A program made the position numbers and the translations under genes. From Arenibacter amylolyticus (GTDB lineage: Bacteria; Bacteroidota; Bacteroidia; Flavobacteriales; Flavobacteriaceae), in the NCBI RefSeq assembly GCF_002150785.1, contig NZ_MTAZ01000049.1:21888-85887 (forward strand): a DNA stretch of 64,000 nt, read 5' to 3'. Under the pieces are notes generated by a model that saw nothing but the letters and a program-made list of their open reading frames with translations, was not told the origin of the DNA and did not search any database. Shown here one piece after another: positions 8,462-17,136 of the stretch. The stretch's first letter is position 1, and each line of letters opens with the position of its first letter.

Positions 8462-9772
8462 TTAACTCAAGGCCGACTTGTATACTCTTAGGCACCTTTC
8501 ACGAGCTTCTTTGTGGTCTACCATTTTATCGGGATAGCTTGGATCCGCAATATTCGGAACCCATTTTTCTGTGTATTTACCCTCCTTGTCAAATTTATCT
8601 GCTTGGGTCATAGGGTTAAAAATTCGAAAATATGGTGCGGCATCCACACCGCTTCCAGCGGCCCATTGCCAATTCCCTACATTGGAGCTCATTTCATAAT
8701 CCAGTAATTTTTCCGCAAAATACGCTTCCCCCCATCGCCAGTCTATTAGAAGGTGCTTACATAGAAAACTGGCTACCAACATGCGTACCCGGTTGTGCAT
8801 ATAACCGGTAGCATTTAATTGTCGCATCCCGGCATCGATTAATGCGTAACCCGTTTCACCTTTCTTCCATTTTTCAAATTCCTTTTCATTATTGCGCCAC
8901 TCAATTCGGTCGTACTTAGGTTTAAAGGCATCTGTAACGGTATTTGGATAATGCCATAAAATTTGCATAAAAAATTCGCGCCAAATCAATTCACTCATAA
9001 AAACTTCATTTTCCGATGAAATTGCCTTTTTTACAATGCTGCGAATAGAAACGGTTCCGAATCGTAAATGAGGACCCAGTCTGGAGGTACCGTTTTTGAT
9101 GGCAGGGTAGTTTCTGGTATCCTCATACTTACTAATTAGGTTGGAAGTAAGAGTGTAATCGGGAATTTTAACTGTTGAGACTTCAAAACCTATATCGGAC
9201 AGTGATAAATTGGGCAGTCTGCTGTGCTGCATAAAATTCTTTAAACTATCTTCCGATGCACTGGGTTGCAAATGTTCGTCATTATTAAATTTAAACAACC
9301 ATTTATTCTTGTAAGGTGTATATACTAGGTATGGGTCTCCGTCAGATTTTACAATTTCGTCCTTTTCAAAAATCACCTGATCTTTATAGGTGCTAAAATT
9401 AATGTTGTTTTCAGTGAGAAAACCCTTTATTTCATTATCCCGGTTCAGGGCATAAGGTTCATAGTCCCGGTTGGTGTAAACGTGCTTTACCTCATGTTCT
9501 TGAACTAATTTATGGAAAATGTCCTTGGGCCTACCGTGATAAATAGCCAGGGAGGAACCATAATCCTCCTGAAGTTGTGAGCGCATGCGTTGAAGTTGAT
9601 CATAAATAAAGGAAACACGAGGATCTTTTTTGGGAAGTTTATCCAGGATTTCTGGGTCAAAAATAAATATAGGCAGCACTGGGAGGGAACTTTCCAATGC
9701 TGCAAATAGCCCAACATTGTCTTGAAATCGCAAATCCCTCCTAAACCAAAATATTGCTATCGCTTTGCTCAT
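8462..9772 (-). CDS. Cryptochrome/photolyase family protein (class I CPD photolyase-like)
   Basis: A 436-residue flavoprotein of the usual length for class I photolyases, which use blue light to split cyclobutane pyrimidine dimers. The N-terminal antenna-binding Rossmann domain begins IFWFRRDLRFQDN (7-19). The FAD-binding helical domain contains RLGPHLRFG (231-239), ELIWREFF (261-268), the DAGMRQLNATGYMHNRVRM stretch (313-331), NWQWAAG (367-373) and DAAPYFRIFNP (377-387). The Trp residues of the electron-transfer chain appear present. It follows an SDR gene by one base and an SRPBCC gene further up, a grouping seen in light-induced clusters of other bacteria. Repair versus signalling function cannot be separated by eye, but the motifs favour repair. 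Confidence 0.92.
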   Translation of the reverse strand: MSKAIAIFWFRRDLRFQDNVGLFAALESSLPVLPIFIFDPEILDKLPKKDPRVSFIYDQLQRMRSQLQEDYGSSLAIYHGRPKDIFHKLVQEHEVKHVYTNRDYEPYALNRDNEIKGFLTENNINFSTYKDQVIFEKDEIVKSDGDPYLVYTPYKNKWLFKFNNDEHLQPSASEDSLKNFMQHSRLPNLSLSDIGFEVSTVKIPDYTLTSNLISKYEDTRNYPAIKNGTSRLGPHLRFGTVSIRSIVKKAISSENEVFMSELIWREFFMQILWHYPNTVTDAFKPKYDRIEWRNNEKEFEKWKKGETGYALIDAGMRQLNATGYMHNRVRMLVASFLCKHLLIDWRWGEAYFAEKLLDYEMSSNVGNWQWAAGSGVDAAPYFRIFNPMTQADKFDKEGKYTEKWVPNIADPSYPDKMVDHKEARERCLRVYKSALS

Positions 9773-9773
9773 T

Positions 9774-10466
9774 TTAGTCGGTACTTAAGGTTGATAGTCC
9801 GCCATCTACACCAATAACCTGCCCCGTTATCCAAGCACTTTTGTCGCTTAAAAGAAATTGTGCGGCATTACCGATATCCGCGGTGTCACCTATTTTTTTT
9901 AAGGGGTGTCTGCTTGCCATGTTTTTGCGTTTTGCTTCGGTATTCAATAATTTGGAGGCTAATGGGCTATCTACCAAGGAAGGTGCTATTACATTAACAC
10001 GAATTTTTGGCGCGTATTCAGCTGCAAGTGACCTTGCAAAACCTTCTATGGCTCCTTTGGATGCTGCGATACTGGTATGAAAAGGCATGCCCTTCTTTAC
10101 GGCTACGGTACTAAAAAATACCATACTAGAATTTTCTGCCATCCTCGGCATAATCTGTTGAACTACCTTAACCATAGCAAAGAAATTGATATGCATATCC
10201 TCCTTAAAACCTTCTAGGTCTATTCTTTTAAAGGGCTTTAAGCTTATGCTTCCTGGTAAATAGGCAAACCCGTGTAACTCTTGGGGCAATAAACCTAGGT
10301 CTAAGGTGTCCGCAGTGGCATCAAAAGGAATATGCACCAATTGCAGGCTCCCTAAATCCCCTTTTGTCCTAGAGGCAACGTACATAGTAAAATCTGGCAC
10401 CAAGCTTTTGGCCAAGTATTGCCCAATTCCATAAGACCCTCCAATAAGTAGCATGTTCTTTTTCAT
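9774..10466 (-). CDS. SDR family oxidoreductase, atypical active site
   Basis: A 230-residue short-chain dehydrogenase fold with a dinucleotide-binding GGSYGIG (9-15), active-site serine region FFST (117-120), a C-terminal SAWITGQVIGVDGG (210-223) and the helix-5 lysine in IAASKGAIEG (Lys137). The Tyr expected four residues before that Lys is Ile133 (TSIAASKG), so the classical Ser-Tyr-Lys set is broken. The stop lies one base before the photolyase start, so the pair is surely co-transcribed. Substrate is unknown. It may be a non-catalytic NAD(P)-binding member or use another residue. Confidence 0.85.
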   Translation of the reverse strand: MKKNMLLIGGSYGIGQYLAKSLVPDFTMYVASRTKGDLGSLQLVHIPFDATADTLDLGLLPQELHGFAYLPGSISLKPFKRIDLEGFKEDMHINFFAMVKVVQQIMPRMAENSSMVFFSTVAVKKGMPFHTSIAASKGAIEGFARSLAAEYAPKIRVNVIAPSLVDSPLASKLLNTEAKRKNMASRHPLKKIGDTADIGNAAQFLLSDKSAWITGQVIGVDGGLSTLSTD

Positions 10467-10534
10467 GGATATTATATTTTGTTAACTGCAATAATTTTAG
10501 ATCTCATCTTTGAGTGATTTTCTGGACCCAAGGG

Positions 10535-11029
10535 TTAAAATGATTTAAATTCTACAAACGATGCTTGGTTTTCAACTTCCCCAAACAGGGTAATTAATTT
10601 ATTATTTCTATAATCAAAGATTTTCTTTAATTGATTTTTCACCAAAAATGGATGGACCATTCTTCCGAAAATTCCCAAAGGGAGTTTGTAATCAATGATA
10701 TCTTCCATTACCACTCCTTGGGGGACAGCCCTTAAAAAGTGTTTGTGATGCCATAGGGCATAAGGACCCGCCCGTTGCTCATCCACAAAGTATTCACCTT
10801 CCTGTACGTGGGTTATTTCTGTAAGCCAATGGGTGGTATACCCTGGAAATGGAGAAACGGTATACAGTATTATTTTTCCGGGAAACATTGGGGATTCCCC
10901 TCCTGTTAAGATATGAAATCCCATGCTATCTGGAGTTATAATGCTGAGATTTTTTGGGTCTGTAAGGAATTTCCAAGCCTTTTCCTGGGAAATGGGAAGG
11001 GTTTGTTTGGAACGGAGTTGATAGTGCAT
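10535..11029 (-). CDS. SRPBCC family protein
   Basis: A 164-residue START/SRPBCC ligand-binding fold. Its N-terminus (SKQTLPISQEKAWKFLTDPKNL) and ITPDSMGFHIL, WLTEITHV, RAGPYALWHHKH and DIIDYKLPLG segments match the SRPBCC proteins often labelled cell-division inhibitor-like and found beside photolyase genes. A hydrophobic ligand pocket is expected, ligand unknown. It is the first gene of a probable SRPBCC-SDR-photolyase operon (68 nt to the SDR gene). I infer a role in a light or stress response from this context only. Confidence 0.85.
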   Translation of the reverse strand: MHYQLRSKQTLPISQEKAWKFLTDPKNLSIITPDSMGFHILTGGESPMFPGKIILYTVSPFPGYTTHWLTEITHVQEGEYFVDEQRAGPYALWHHKHFLRAVPQGVVMEDIIDYKLPLGIFGRMVHPFLVKNQLKKIFDYRNNKLITLFGEVENQASFVEFKSF

Positions 11030-11237
11030 TGATAATTTATTTATGTAAAGTTATAAAAATTGTTTAATGAAAAGGTAAATAAGTTAAACAAATTTAATTA
11101 GACTTGAAATGGAAAGAAATTTTTTGTTTAAAAGGGTAGGGGGAGTGTCTTGTGAGAACACACTAAGTTTGGGGATTGTTCTGTGATATCTGCTTAAATA
11201 ATGTTAAATTAGCCAGAACTCAATAAATAAGATAAAC

Positions 11238-12083
11238 ATGAAAAAGTATTTAATTTTAACATTAGTATTAGCCATGGGCATGGGCATGCAAGCACAACTC
11301 GCTACTCCACAGCCCAGCCCTTCGGCAACAATTGTACAGAAGGTAGGGCTTACCGATGTTTCCTTGGAATATTCCAGGCCTTCCATGAGAGGAAGAACAA
11401 TTTTTGGGGATTTGGTGCCCTACGACAAATTATGGAGGACAGGAGCCAATGCACGAACAAAAATTAGTTTTAGTGATAACGTTATGATAGGGAACCAGGA
11501 GCTAAAAGCAGGTTCTTATGCCATCCTAACCAAACCCGGTGTTTCCAATTGGGAGGTTATCTTCTATTCTGAGGCCGATGGCAACGGTGCGCCCGCTACC
11601 TTGGATCAAAATAAGGTAGTTGCTAAAGTGAACGCAGCGGTACAATCAATGCCCATGCCTATAGAAACCTTTACCATAAGTTTTGATGATTTATCGGATA
11701 ACTCGGCCACTTTGGGCATACTTTGGGAGAAGACCTATGTAGGTGTTAAAATTGAGGTGCCTACAGAGCGGAAGGTAATGAAGAATATAGATATGGTGCT
11801 TAATGGCCCTAGTGCAGGGGATTACTATGCAGCGGCTGTGTATTACCTAAATTCGGATAAAGATATCAATCAGGCTAAGGCATGGATGGAAAAGGCATTG
11901 TCCATGACCAAGGAGCCTGCTTTTTGGCAGTTAAGGCAGCAATCCCTTATCTATGCCAAGGCTGGTGATAAACAAAAAGCTATAGAAACAGCAAAGAAAT
12001 CCTTGACTGCCTCCAAAGCGGCGGGCAATGCAGATTACGTTAAGATGAATGAAGATTCCCTAAAAGAGTGGGGAGCCAACTAA
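11238..12083 (+). CDS. DUF2911 periplasmic protein
   Basis: A 281-residue secreted protein with a signal peptide (MKKYLILTLVLAMGMGMQAQ). The DUF2911 domain fills residues 25 to about 180: SPSATIVQKVGLTDVSLEYS, PSMRGRTIFG, LVPYDKLWRTGAN and AGSYAILTKPG are its usual landmarks. The C-terminal 100 residues contain TPR-like helices (AKAWMEKALSM, AIETAKKSL). The family is widespread in Bacteroidota and has no established function. It is monocistronic: a strong terminator lies just after the stop. Confidence 0.9.
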   Translation: MKKYLILTLVLAMGMGMQAQLATPQPSPSATIVQKVGLTDVSLEYSRPSMRGRTIFGDLVPYDKLWRTGANARTKISFSDNVMIGNQELKAGSYAILTKPGVSNWEVIFYSEADGNGAPATLDQNKVVAKVNAAVQSMPMPIETFTISFDDLSDNSATLGILWEKTYVGVKIEVPTERKVMKNIDMVLNGPSAGDYYAAAVYYLNSDKDINQAKAWMEKALSMTKEPAFWQLRQQSLIYAKAGDKQKAIETAKKSLTASKAAGNADYVKMNEDSLKEWGAN

Positions 12084-12104
12084 CTGATACAAAATGTAGT
12101 AAAT

Positions 12105-12133
12105 AAAAGCCCGTCCCTTGGCGGGCTTTTATT
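12105..12133. terminator. Bidirectional intrinsic terminator
   Basis: A 9-bp perfect stem AAAAGCCCG / CGGGCTTTT with an 8-nt loop, flanked by T-runs in both directions. It lies between the convergent DUF2911 and symporter genes and can end both transcripts. Confidence 0.85.
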
Positions 12134-12185
12134 AGATCAAGAATTTTGGAAGGAGGATAGACAGGAGGTATTATAGGTAATTCCC

Positions 12186-13880
12186 TTACGATATCTTAAA
12201 TAGTCGGTCCAAGCTCTCAAGGATAAAGGATAGTAAAATAACGAGGCTACATCCAAAGGCATTGAGCCATAAATAGGACATCCAATCATTATCAAACCCT
12301 ATAATAACTACCACCTGGGTAATGATAGCAGCTATAAAAACGGCATTTCCCCTTATATATTTAAAGAAGAAAGCAATTAGGAATATGCCCAGTACGTTGC
12401 CGTAAAATATGGATCCTATAATATTTACCAACTGAATTAAATTCTCAAAAAGATTGGCATAAAATGCAATCAATATGGCAATTACCCCCCATAAAAGTGT
12501 AAAATACTTAGACGCTTTTACATAATGTTGTGGGGAGGCTTCCTTCCGTTTATTTCGTTTATAAATATCCAAAGCCGTAATAGTCCCTAATGCATTTAGC
12601 TCTGAGGCAGTAGAGGACATGGCAGCCGATAAAATAACAGCTAACAAGAGTCCAATTAATCCCTTTGGAAGATAGTTAAGGATGAAATGGATAAAAACGT
12701 AATCCTTGTCTGTGGGCTCTGCCTTATCATCTGCCTTGGAAATTAGGGCCCTAGCCGCTTCCCGGTTCATTTTTTCCTTTTTGTTGATATTGATGATCTG
12801 TTGCTTAGCATCCTGGGTGCTGTCATATTCATGTAAGTCCAAAGCGACCGCAAATTTGTTTTGGGCTATTCTCTTTTCTGTCTCCAACCTAAGGTGCTCT
12901 TTTTCCAAGAGCTGGTATTCCTTGGCGTAGGGAGAATTCATCACTGCTTTGGTAGCTGCGGGATTAAAATTTAAGGGAGAATGGTTGTATTGAAAGAAAA
13001 CAAATACCATCACCCCCACCAAAAGAATAAAGAATTGCATGGGAATTTTTAGAATTCCGTTGAATATTAGCCCTAGTTGGCTTTCTCGTACAGATTTACC
13101 TGAAAGATAGCGTTGTACCTGACTTTGATCTGTGCCAAAATAGGCGAGAGCAAGGAACAACCCTCCCGTTATACCACTCCAGAAAGTATATCTACTAGAA
13201 GTGTTAAAACTGAAATCCAATATGTTTAGTTTATCGCTTGCCCCAGCAACTTTCAAGGCTTTGCTAAAGGTGATATTATCTGGTAAATAGCTCAAAATAA
13301 AGAAGAATGCAATAAACATTCCGGTCATTATGATAAACATTTGTTGTTTTTGGGTGATGCTTACCGCTTTTGTTCCCCCAGATACGGTATAAATAATTAC
13401 TAAAATACCGATAATGACATTTAGGGTATGAAGATTCCACCCTAACACAGCAGATAGGACAATGGAAGGTGCGTATATGGTAATACCTGCGGCAAGTCCA
13501 CGCTGTATTAGGAAGAGAATGGCAGCCAAAGACCGGGTCTTTAAATCGAATCGACTCTCCAAAAATTCATAGGCAGTGTAAACTTTAAGTCGGTGGTAAA
13601 GCGGGATAAATACAATACAAATAATAATCATGGCCAATGGAAGCCCAAAATAGAACTGTACAAAGCCCATTCCATCGTGATATGCTTGCCCAGGGGTGGA
13701 TAAGAATGTGATGGCACTCGCTTGTGTGGCCATAACGGATAATCCAATGGTCCACCATTTTGCAGATTTGCCGCCTAGCACGTAATCGTTTACATTTTTA
13801 CTACCCTGTGTTTTCCAAACCCCAAAACCAACAATAAAAAGTAAGGTTCCACCGAGTATAATCCAATCTATGGTTGCCAT
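12186..13880 (-). CDS. Sodium:solute symporter (SSS family)
   Basis: A 564-residue inner-membrane transporter with about 13 to 14 helices. SSS signatures include VNDYVLGGKSAKWWTIGLSV, the MATQASAITFLSTPGQAY segment around helix 2, YTAYEFLESRFD, and IYTVSGGTKAVSITQKQQ. A hydrophilic insert of about 90 residues (residues 310-395, rich in Glu/Lys) separates two helices, a feature of many Bacteroidota SSS proteins. The substrate (sugar, sialic acid or similar) cannot be read from the sequence. It is the last gene after a PIG-L deacetylase and a 33-residue membrane peptide, with one base between the peptide stop and this start; co-transcription suggests that it imports a product of the deacetylase, which is inference. 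Confidence 0.92.
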   Translation of the reverse strand: MATIDWIILGGTLLFIVGFGVWKTQGSKNVNDYVLGGKSAKWWTIGLSVMATQASAITFLSTPGQAYHDGMGFVQFYFGLPLAMIIICIVFIPLYHRLKVYTAYEFLESRFDLKTRSLAAILFLIQRGLAAGITIYAPSIVLSAVLGWNLHTLNVIIGILVIIYTVSGGTKAVSITQKQQMFIIMTGMFIAFFFILSYLPDNITFSKALKVAGASDKLNILDFSFNTSSRYTFWSGITGGLFLALAYFGTDQSQVQRYLSGKSVRESQLGLIFNGILKIPMQFFILLVGVMVFVFFQYNHSPLNFNPAATKAVMNSPYAKEYQLLEKEHLRLETEKRIAQNKFAVALDLHEYDSTQDAKQQIININKKEKMNREAARALISKADDKAEPTDKDYVFIHFILNYLPKGLIGLLLAVILSAAMSSTASELNALGTITALDIYKRNKRKEASPQHYVKASKYFTLLWGVIAILIAFYANLFENLIQLVNIIGSIFYGNVLGIFLIAFFFKYIRGNAVFIAAIITQVVVIIGFDNDWMSYLWLNAFGCSLVILLSFILESLDRLFKIS

Positions 13881-13881
13881 G

Positions 13882-13983
13882 CTATTGGTTTGCGGTCATT
13901 AATAAATAAAATAAGATAATATATAGTGCATTGAGTACAATGACCAATGTGTACGCTTTTTTCCAAATAAATTTATCCTGCAT
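13882..13983 (-). CDS. Small single-span membrane peptide (33 aa), hypothetical
   Basis: An ATG-to-stop frame of 33 codons that exactly fills the gap between the PIG-L deacetylase gene (7 nt upstream) and the symporter gene (1 nt downstream). The peptide starts MQDKFIWKKAYT, continues with a hydrophobic span VIVLNALYIILFYLL and ends MTANQ: basic residues before the span predict N-in topology. The tight fit and the transmembrane character favour a real gene. Small accessory peptides are known for other transporters (for example the YjcH-ActP pair), so I infer a symporter partner. It is too short for most gene finders. Confidence 0.65.
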   Translation of the reverse strand: MQDKFIWKKAYTLVIVLNALYIILFYLLMTANQ

Positions 13984-13990
13984 CCTTAAC

Positions 13991-16504
13991 TTATTTTTTT
14001 GATTTTTCCTGCTTCAGGGATAGCATGTTGGTAAATAGTCGGTACGCACCGGGCACACCTGCCGGAAGCTCCCTGAAAAAACTTAGTCCGGTATAAACAT
14101 AATATCCTTCCCCGTAAGGAGCAACCAAAAGACTGCCTTTCAAAGGTGACTCGTCCTTGTCCCACATGGAAAGGATTGGGGTAAACTCCTTAGACCACTG
14201 GCCTGGAAAATAAAGTCCTCGTTCTTGTACCCAACCTTTAAAGTCTTCCTGGGTTATTTTGTTTGGGTAGTTTACAATCGGATGATTTTTATCTAAGATT
14301 TCAACATCAGATTCCTCATCGGTTACCCTATTTCTGGAAAGGGTCAAAGGATAAGGGGCCAGATTTTCCATGGAGGTTACCTGCCGGTCGGCAGTATTGT
14401 ATTGAATAATCAGGTTGCCTCCATTCCTAACATACTCTAATAAGAAACGCTGTTTAAACTTTAATTCTTCTACTACATTATAGGCTCTAATCCCTACTAC
14501 AATGGCATCATAATGTTGTAATGACTGGGAGCGAATGGAGGCGGGGTCTATGATAGAAACATCATACCCAATTTGCTGTAAGCTGCTGGGAATTTCATCG
14601 CCCGCACCCCTAATATATCCTATTTTGTTTCCATTTTTAATAATGTTTAAACGGACCACCTTGGCTTCGGCGGGTAATAAAACGGATTGTTTGGGGATAT
14701 GGTCATAATCTATTTCTACCAATTCTTTGGAGACTTCCTTTCCATCTAAATGAATTATAGGTGTTATATAGCTTTCACTCTTGGTAGTAGGAGGACTTAA
14801 AAGGAAGCGCACAATTTGCTGATCCCCTTTGTTGGAGATTTTAAAAGGTTTACTTTCTTGGTCTACCTGCCAGCCTTTTCCTAGTTGAAGCTGTACCTTC
14901 CCTTCAATATGATCCTTGTGGGCTTTTACGGAAATCGCAATTTCCTTTGGTTGGCTATCCGCGAAGATGATTACCTTATCCTTGAAACTAGCCGTGGCCT
15001 TTGGTAAAATACTGAATGGCTGGTAAATCTCTCCCTTATCGGGTCTAGAGTATCGGTATACCAGTGGTTTTACTATGCGCACTGGGTATCCATTAAACTC
15101 CAGATCAAAGTTTATATTGATGGCTGCGGGGGTTTCCGGTTTGCCAATAAGGTCTTGGTCTTTAACTTGGTACATTCCTAAGTCCCACTTTTCATTTAAC
15201 CAGTAGGGATTGGTAATAGGGGCCTCGTTGGATATTGGTAAACCAATTTCAATTAGCTCTTTTTTATTTTCCTTCAAAGGAATATTTTTAGCAATGGAGG
15301 GCTGGTTGGGCATGGCAATGCTCTTAAGGACGATATCGGAATTACTTCTGTTAAGTGCTTCAATAGAAACGGTAATCTTCCCACCTTGGTACGAGCTAGC
15401 CTCCGAGGCAGTAGCCTCCAAAAACAATCCGCTTACAGAAAGTATGATTTCCTCCAGTTCCTTTAGTTTTATGTTCCTCCAATGATCATCTTTAATATTT
15501 TTCAATGCGCTATGGGCTTCTAAAAGCTGAGGTAAATGTGTGGATGGATCCTTAAAATTGAAGTTTTGTTCTAGATCATAGAGGATTTTCCCCACCGCAT
15601 CACCGCCTTCTACCCTAGACCAAGTGGTATTTATGCCCTCAAAAATGTCGGACTCCTTACTGGGCATCTCACCTTTTAATAGCTCTAAATACTCCATTTC
15701 GCTTCCGCGGGTGCGCAATCTTCCAAATCCTTGGCAAAGGTGTTGACTGCTGGCAAGCGCCGCAATCTCATTATTAGATAATCCGCTTAGTGGGTAGTAG
15801 GTGCCAACATCTACTTGGAGCATATTGGACTTATCGGCACTTTTAAATCGCTCTTCACTTCCGTAAAACCACCAAGAGGTATTGAAAAATAATCTTGAGG
15901 GCTGCCAAATGCTGGTTTTGTTTAGTTGTTCTGGGTAGTGGGCTGCGTTACCAGCCATGTCAAAGGCCGAGACACTCAACATGGCCGAGGAGGTATGGTG
16001 TCCGTGGGTTGTTCCAGGGCTGCGATGGTCAAAGCGATTAATAATTACGTCTGGCTTAAAAGTCCGAATAACCCAAATAATATCGCTCAGTACCTCGTCC
16101 TTGTTCCATACCTCGAGGGTTTCATTGGGATGTTTGGAATATCCAAAATCGTTGGCTCTGGTAAAAAACTGTTTACCTCCATCTATTCGCCTTGCAGCCA
16201 ATAACTCTTCGGTACGTAGTACCCCCAATAGCTCACGTAATTCCGGTCCTATTAAATTCTGGCCACCATCTCCACGGGTAAGGGAAAGGTAAGCGGTATT
16301 CGCCTTTATTTCGTTAGACAGGTAAGATATTAGCCTGGTGTTTTCGTCGTCGGGATGCGCAGCAACATAGAGGGCCGATCCTAAAAAATTTAGTTTTTGA
16401 AGCGCCTGGTAAATGTCAGACGAACTATGGGATGGTGGAGTCTGGGAATAAACAAGCTTGTTTGATAGTATTATTAAAGTGAATAATAGCCAGAAAGAGC
16501 GCAT
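13991..16504 (-). CDS. Secreted PIG-L (LmbE-like) deacetylase with C-terminal extension
   Basis: An 837-residue exported enzyme with a signal peptide (1-20, ending VYSQ). The PIG-L/LmbE domain is N-terminal: zinc ligands AHPDDE (49-54) and THGHH (166-170), with SLTRGDGGQN between. PIG-L enzymes remove acetyl groups from GlcNAc-type substrates. The middle (about 330-620) is beta-rich with no recognised family. Residues 630-837 resemble a ThuA/glutamine-amidotransferase-like flavodoxin fold (YDAIVVGIRAYN, RNGGNLIIQYNTA, GYYVYTGLSFFREL). It is first in an operon with a small membrane peptide and an SSS symporter, suggesting periplasmic processing of a glycan-derived substrate followed by import; the exact substrate is unknown. 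Confidence 0.88.
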   Translation of the reverse strand: MRSFWLLFTLIILSNKLVYSQTPPSHSSSDIYQALQKLNFLGSALYVAAHPDDENTRLISYLSNEIKANTAYLSLTRGDGGQNLIGPELRELLGVLRTEELLAARRIDGGKQFFTRANDFGYSKHPNETLEVWNKDEVLSDIIWVIRTFKPDVIINRFDHRSPGTTHGHHTSSAMLSVSAFDMAGNAAHYPEQLNKTSIWQPSRLFFNTSWWFYGSEERFKSADKSNMLQVDVGTYYPLSGLSNNEIAALASSQHLCQGFGRLRTRGSEMEYLELLKGEMPSKESDIFEGINTTWSRVEGGDAVGKILYDLEQNFNFKDPSTHLPQLLEAHSALKNIKDDHWRNIKLKELEEIILSVSGLFLEATASEASSYQGGKITVSIEALNRSNSDIVLKSIAMPNQPSIAKNIPLKENKKELIEIGLPISNEAPITNPYWLNEKWDLGMYQVKDQDLIGKPETPAAININFDLEFNGYPVRIVKPLVYRYSRPDKGEIYQPFSILPKATASFKDKVIIFADSQPKEIAISVKAHKDHIEGKVQLQLGKGWQVDQESKPFKISNKGDQQIVRFLLSPPTTKSESYITPIIHLDGKEVSKELVEIDYDHIPKQSVLLPAEAKVVRLNIIKNGNKIGYIRGAGDEIPSSLQQIGYDVSIIDPASIRSQSLQHYDAIVVGIRAYNVVEELKFKQRFLLEYVRNGGNLIIQYNTADRQVTSMENLAPYPLTLSRNRVTDEESDVEILDKNHPIVNYPNKITQEDFKGWVQERGLYFPGQWSKEFTPILSMWDKDESPLKGSLLVAPYGEGYYVYTGLSFFRELPAGVPGAYRLFTNMLSLKQEKSKK

Positions 16505-16579
16505 TTATTATTGTTTTTGAAGTTGGTTCAATATTAAATTTAAACTTGGTATAAAATTGTTTAACAACTATTTTGAGGA

Positions 16580-17131
16580 TTAAAGCTCGCTGCTACTATC
16601 AAAGTCGTCCTCATAGGTCCCTACAAGTCCCACTGCTTTTTGAAGCATCAGGTTATTGGGATAGGTATAGAGTTCGCCATTTTTACTTCTTAGGTGAATA
16701 TGGAAAGCCCTTATATCCTCAATAATAAAAATTTCATCCGGTAATTCCATTTCCTTATCCTTCACACGAATCCTATCCCCAATTTTAAATGGAAAAGAAA
16801 AGAACAGTATAATCCCTGCTGTAATATTGCTTAAAATTGACCATTGAGCAAATAGTGCGACTCCGATTACTGCAAAGGCAGAGGAAAAAACAATCCCTAT
16901 TTGCTCAAAATCCACCCCCCAGATCAGCGTAAGGGCAAGCAGACCCACCCCAGTTATACCAATAGTGACATATTTTATGATTAAACGAGTTCTTATCTCA
17001 TTGATATCGCTCATTTTGCCAATCTTGCGAATGGTTTTGGCACCAAAATATTTTAATATCATTAATACTATTAGGCATAAAATGGTGCCCAATATTTGAT
17101 TCATGTACTTCAGGTAAAAGGTCTCCTCCAT
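16580..17131 (-). CDS. Small-conductance mechanosensitive channel (MscS family)
   Basis: A 183-residue short MscS-type channel. It has three membrane helices; the third is the pore-lining one, with the glycine/alanine-rich pattern FSSAFAVIGVALFAQWSILSNITAGIILFF. The beta domain follows: PFKIGDRIRVKDKE, FIIEDIRAFHIHLRSKNGELYTYPNNLM. It lacks the full C-terminal vestibule of E. coli MscS, as is common for compact members. It relieves turgor on osmotic downshift. It starts 5 nt after the stop of the next upstream lipoprotein gene, so it is in the Maf-lipoprotein-MscS unit. Confidence 0.9.
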   Translation of the reverse strand: MEETFYLKYMNQILGTILCLIVLMILKYFGAKTIRKIGKMSDINEIRTRLIIKYVTIGITGVGLLALTLIWGVDFEQIGIVFSSAFAVIGVALFAQWSILSNITAGIILFFSFPFKIGDRIRVKDKEMELPDEIFIIEDIRAFHIHLRSKNGELYTYPNNLMLQKAVGLVGTYEDDFDSSSEL

Positions 17132-17136
17132 ATTTG

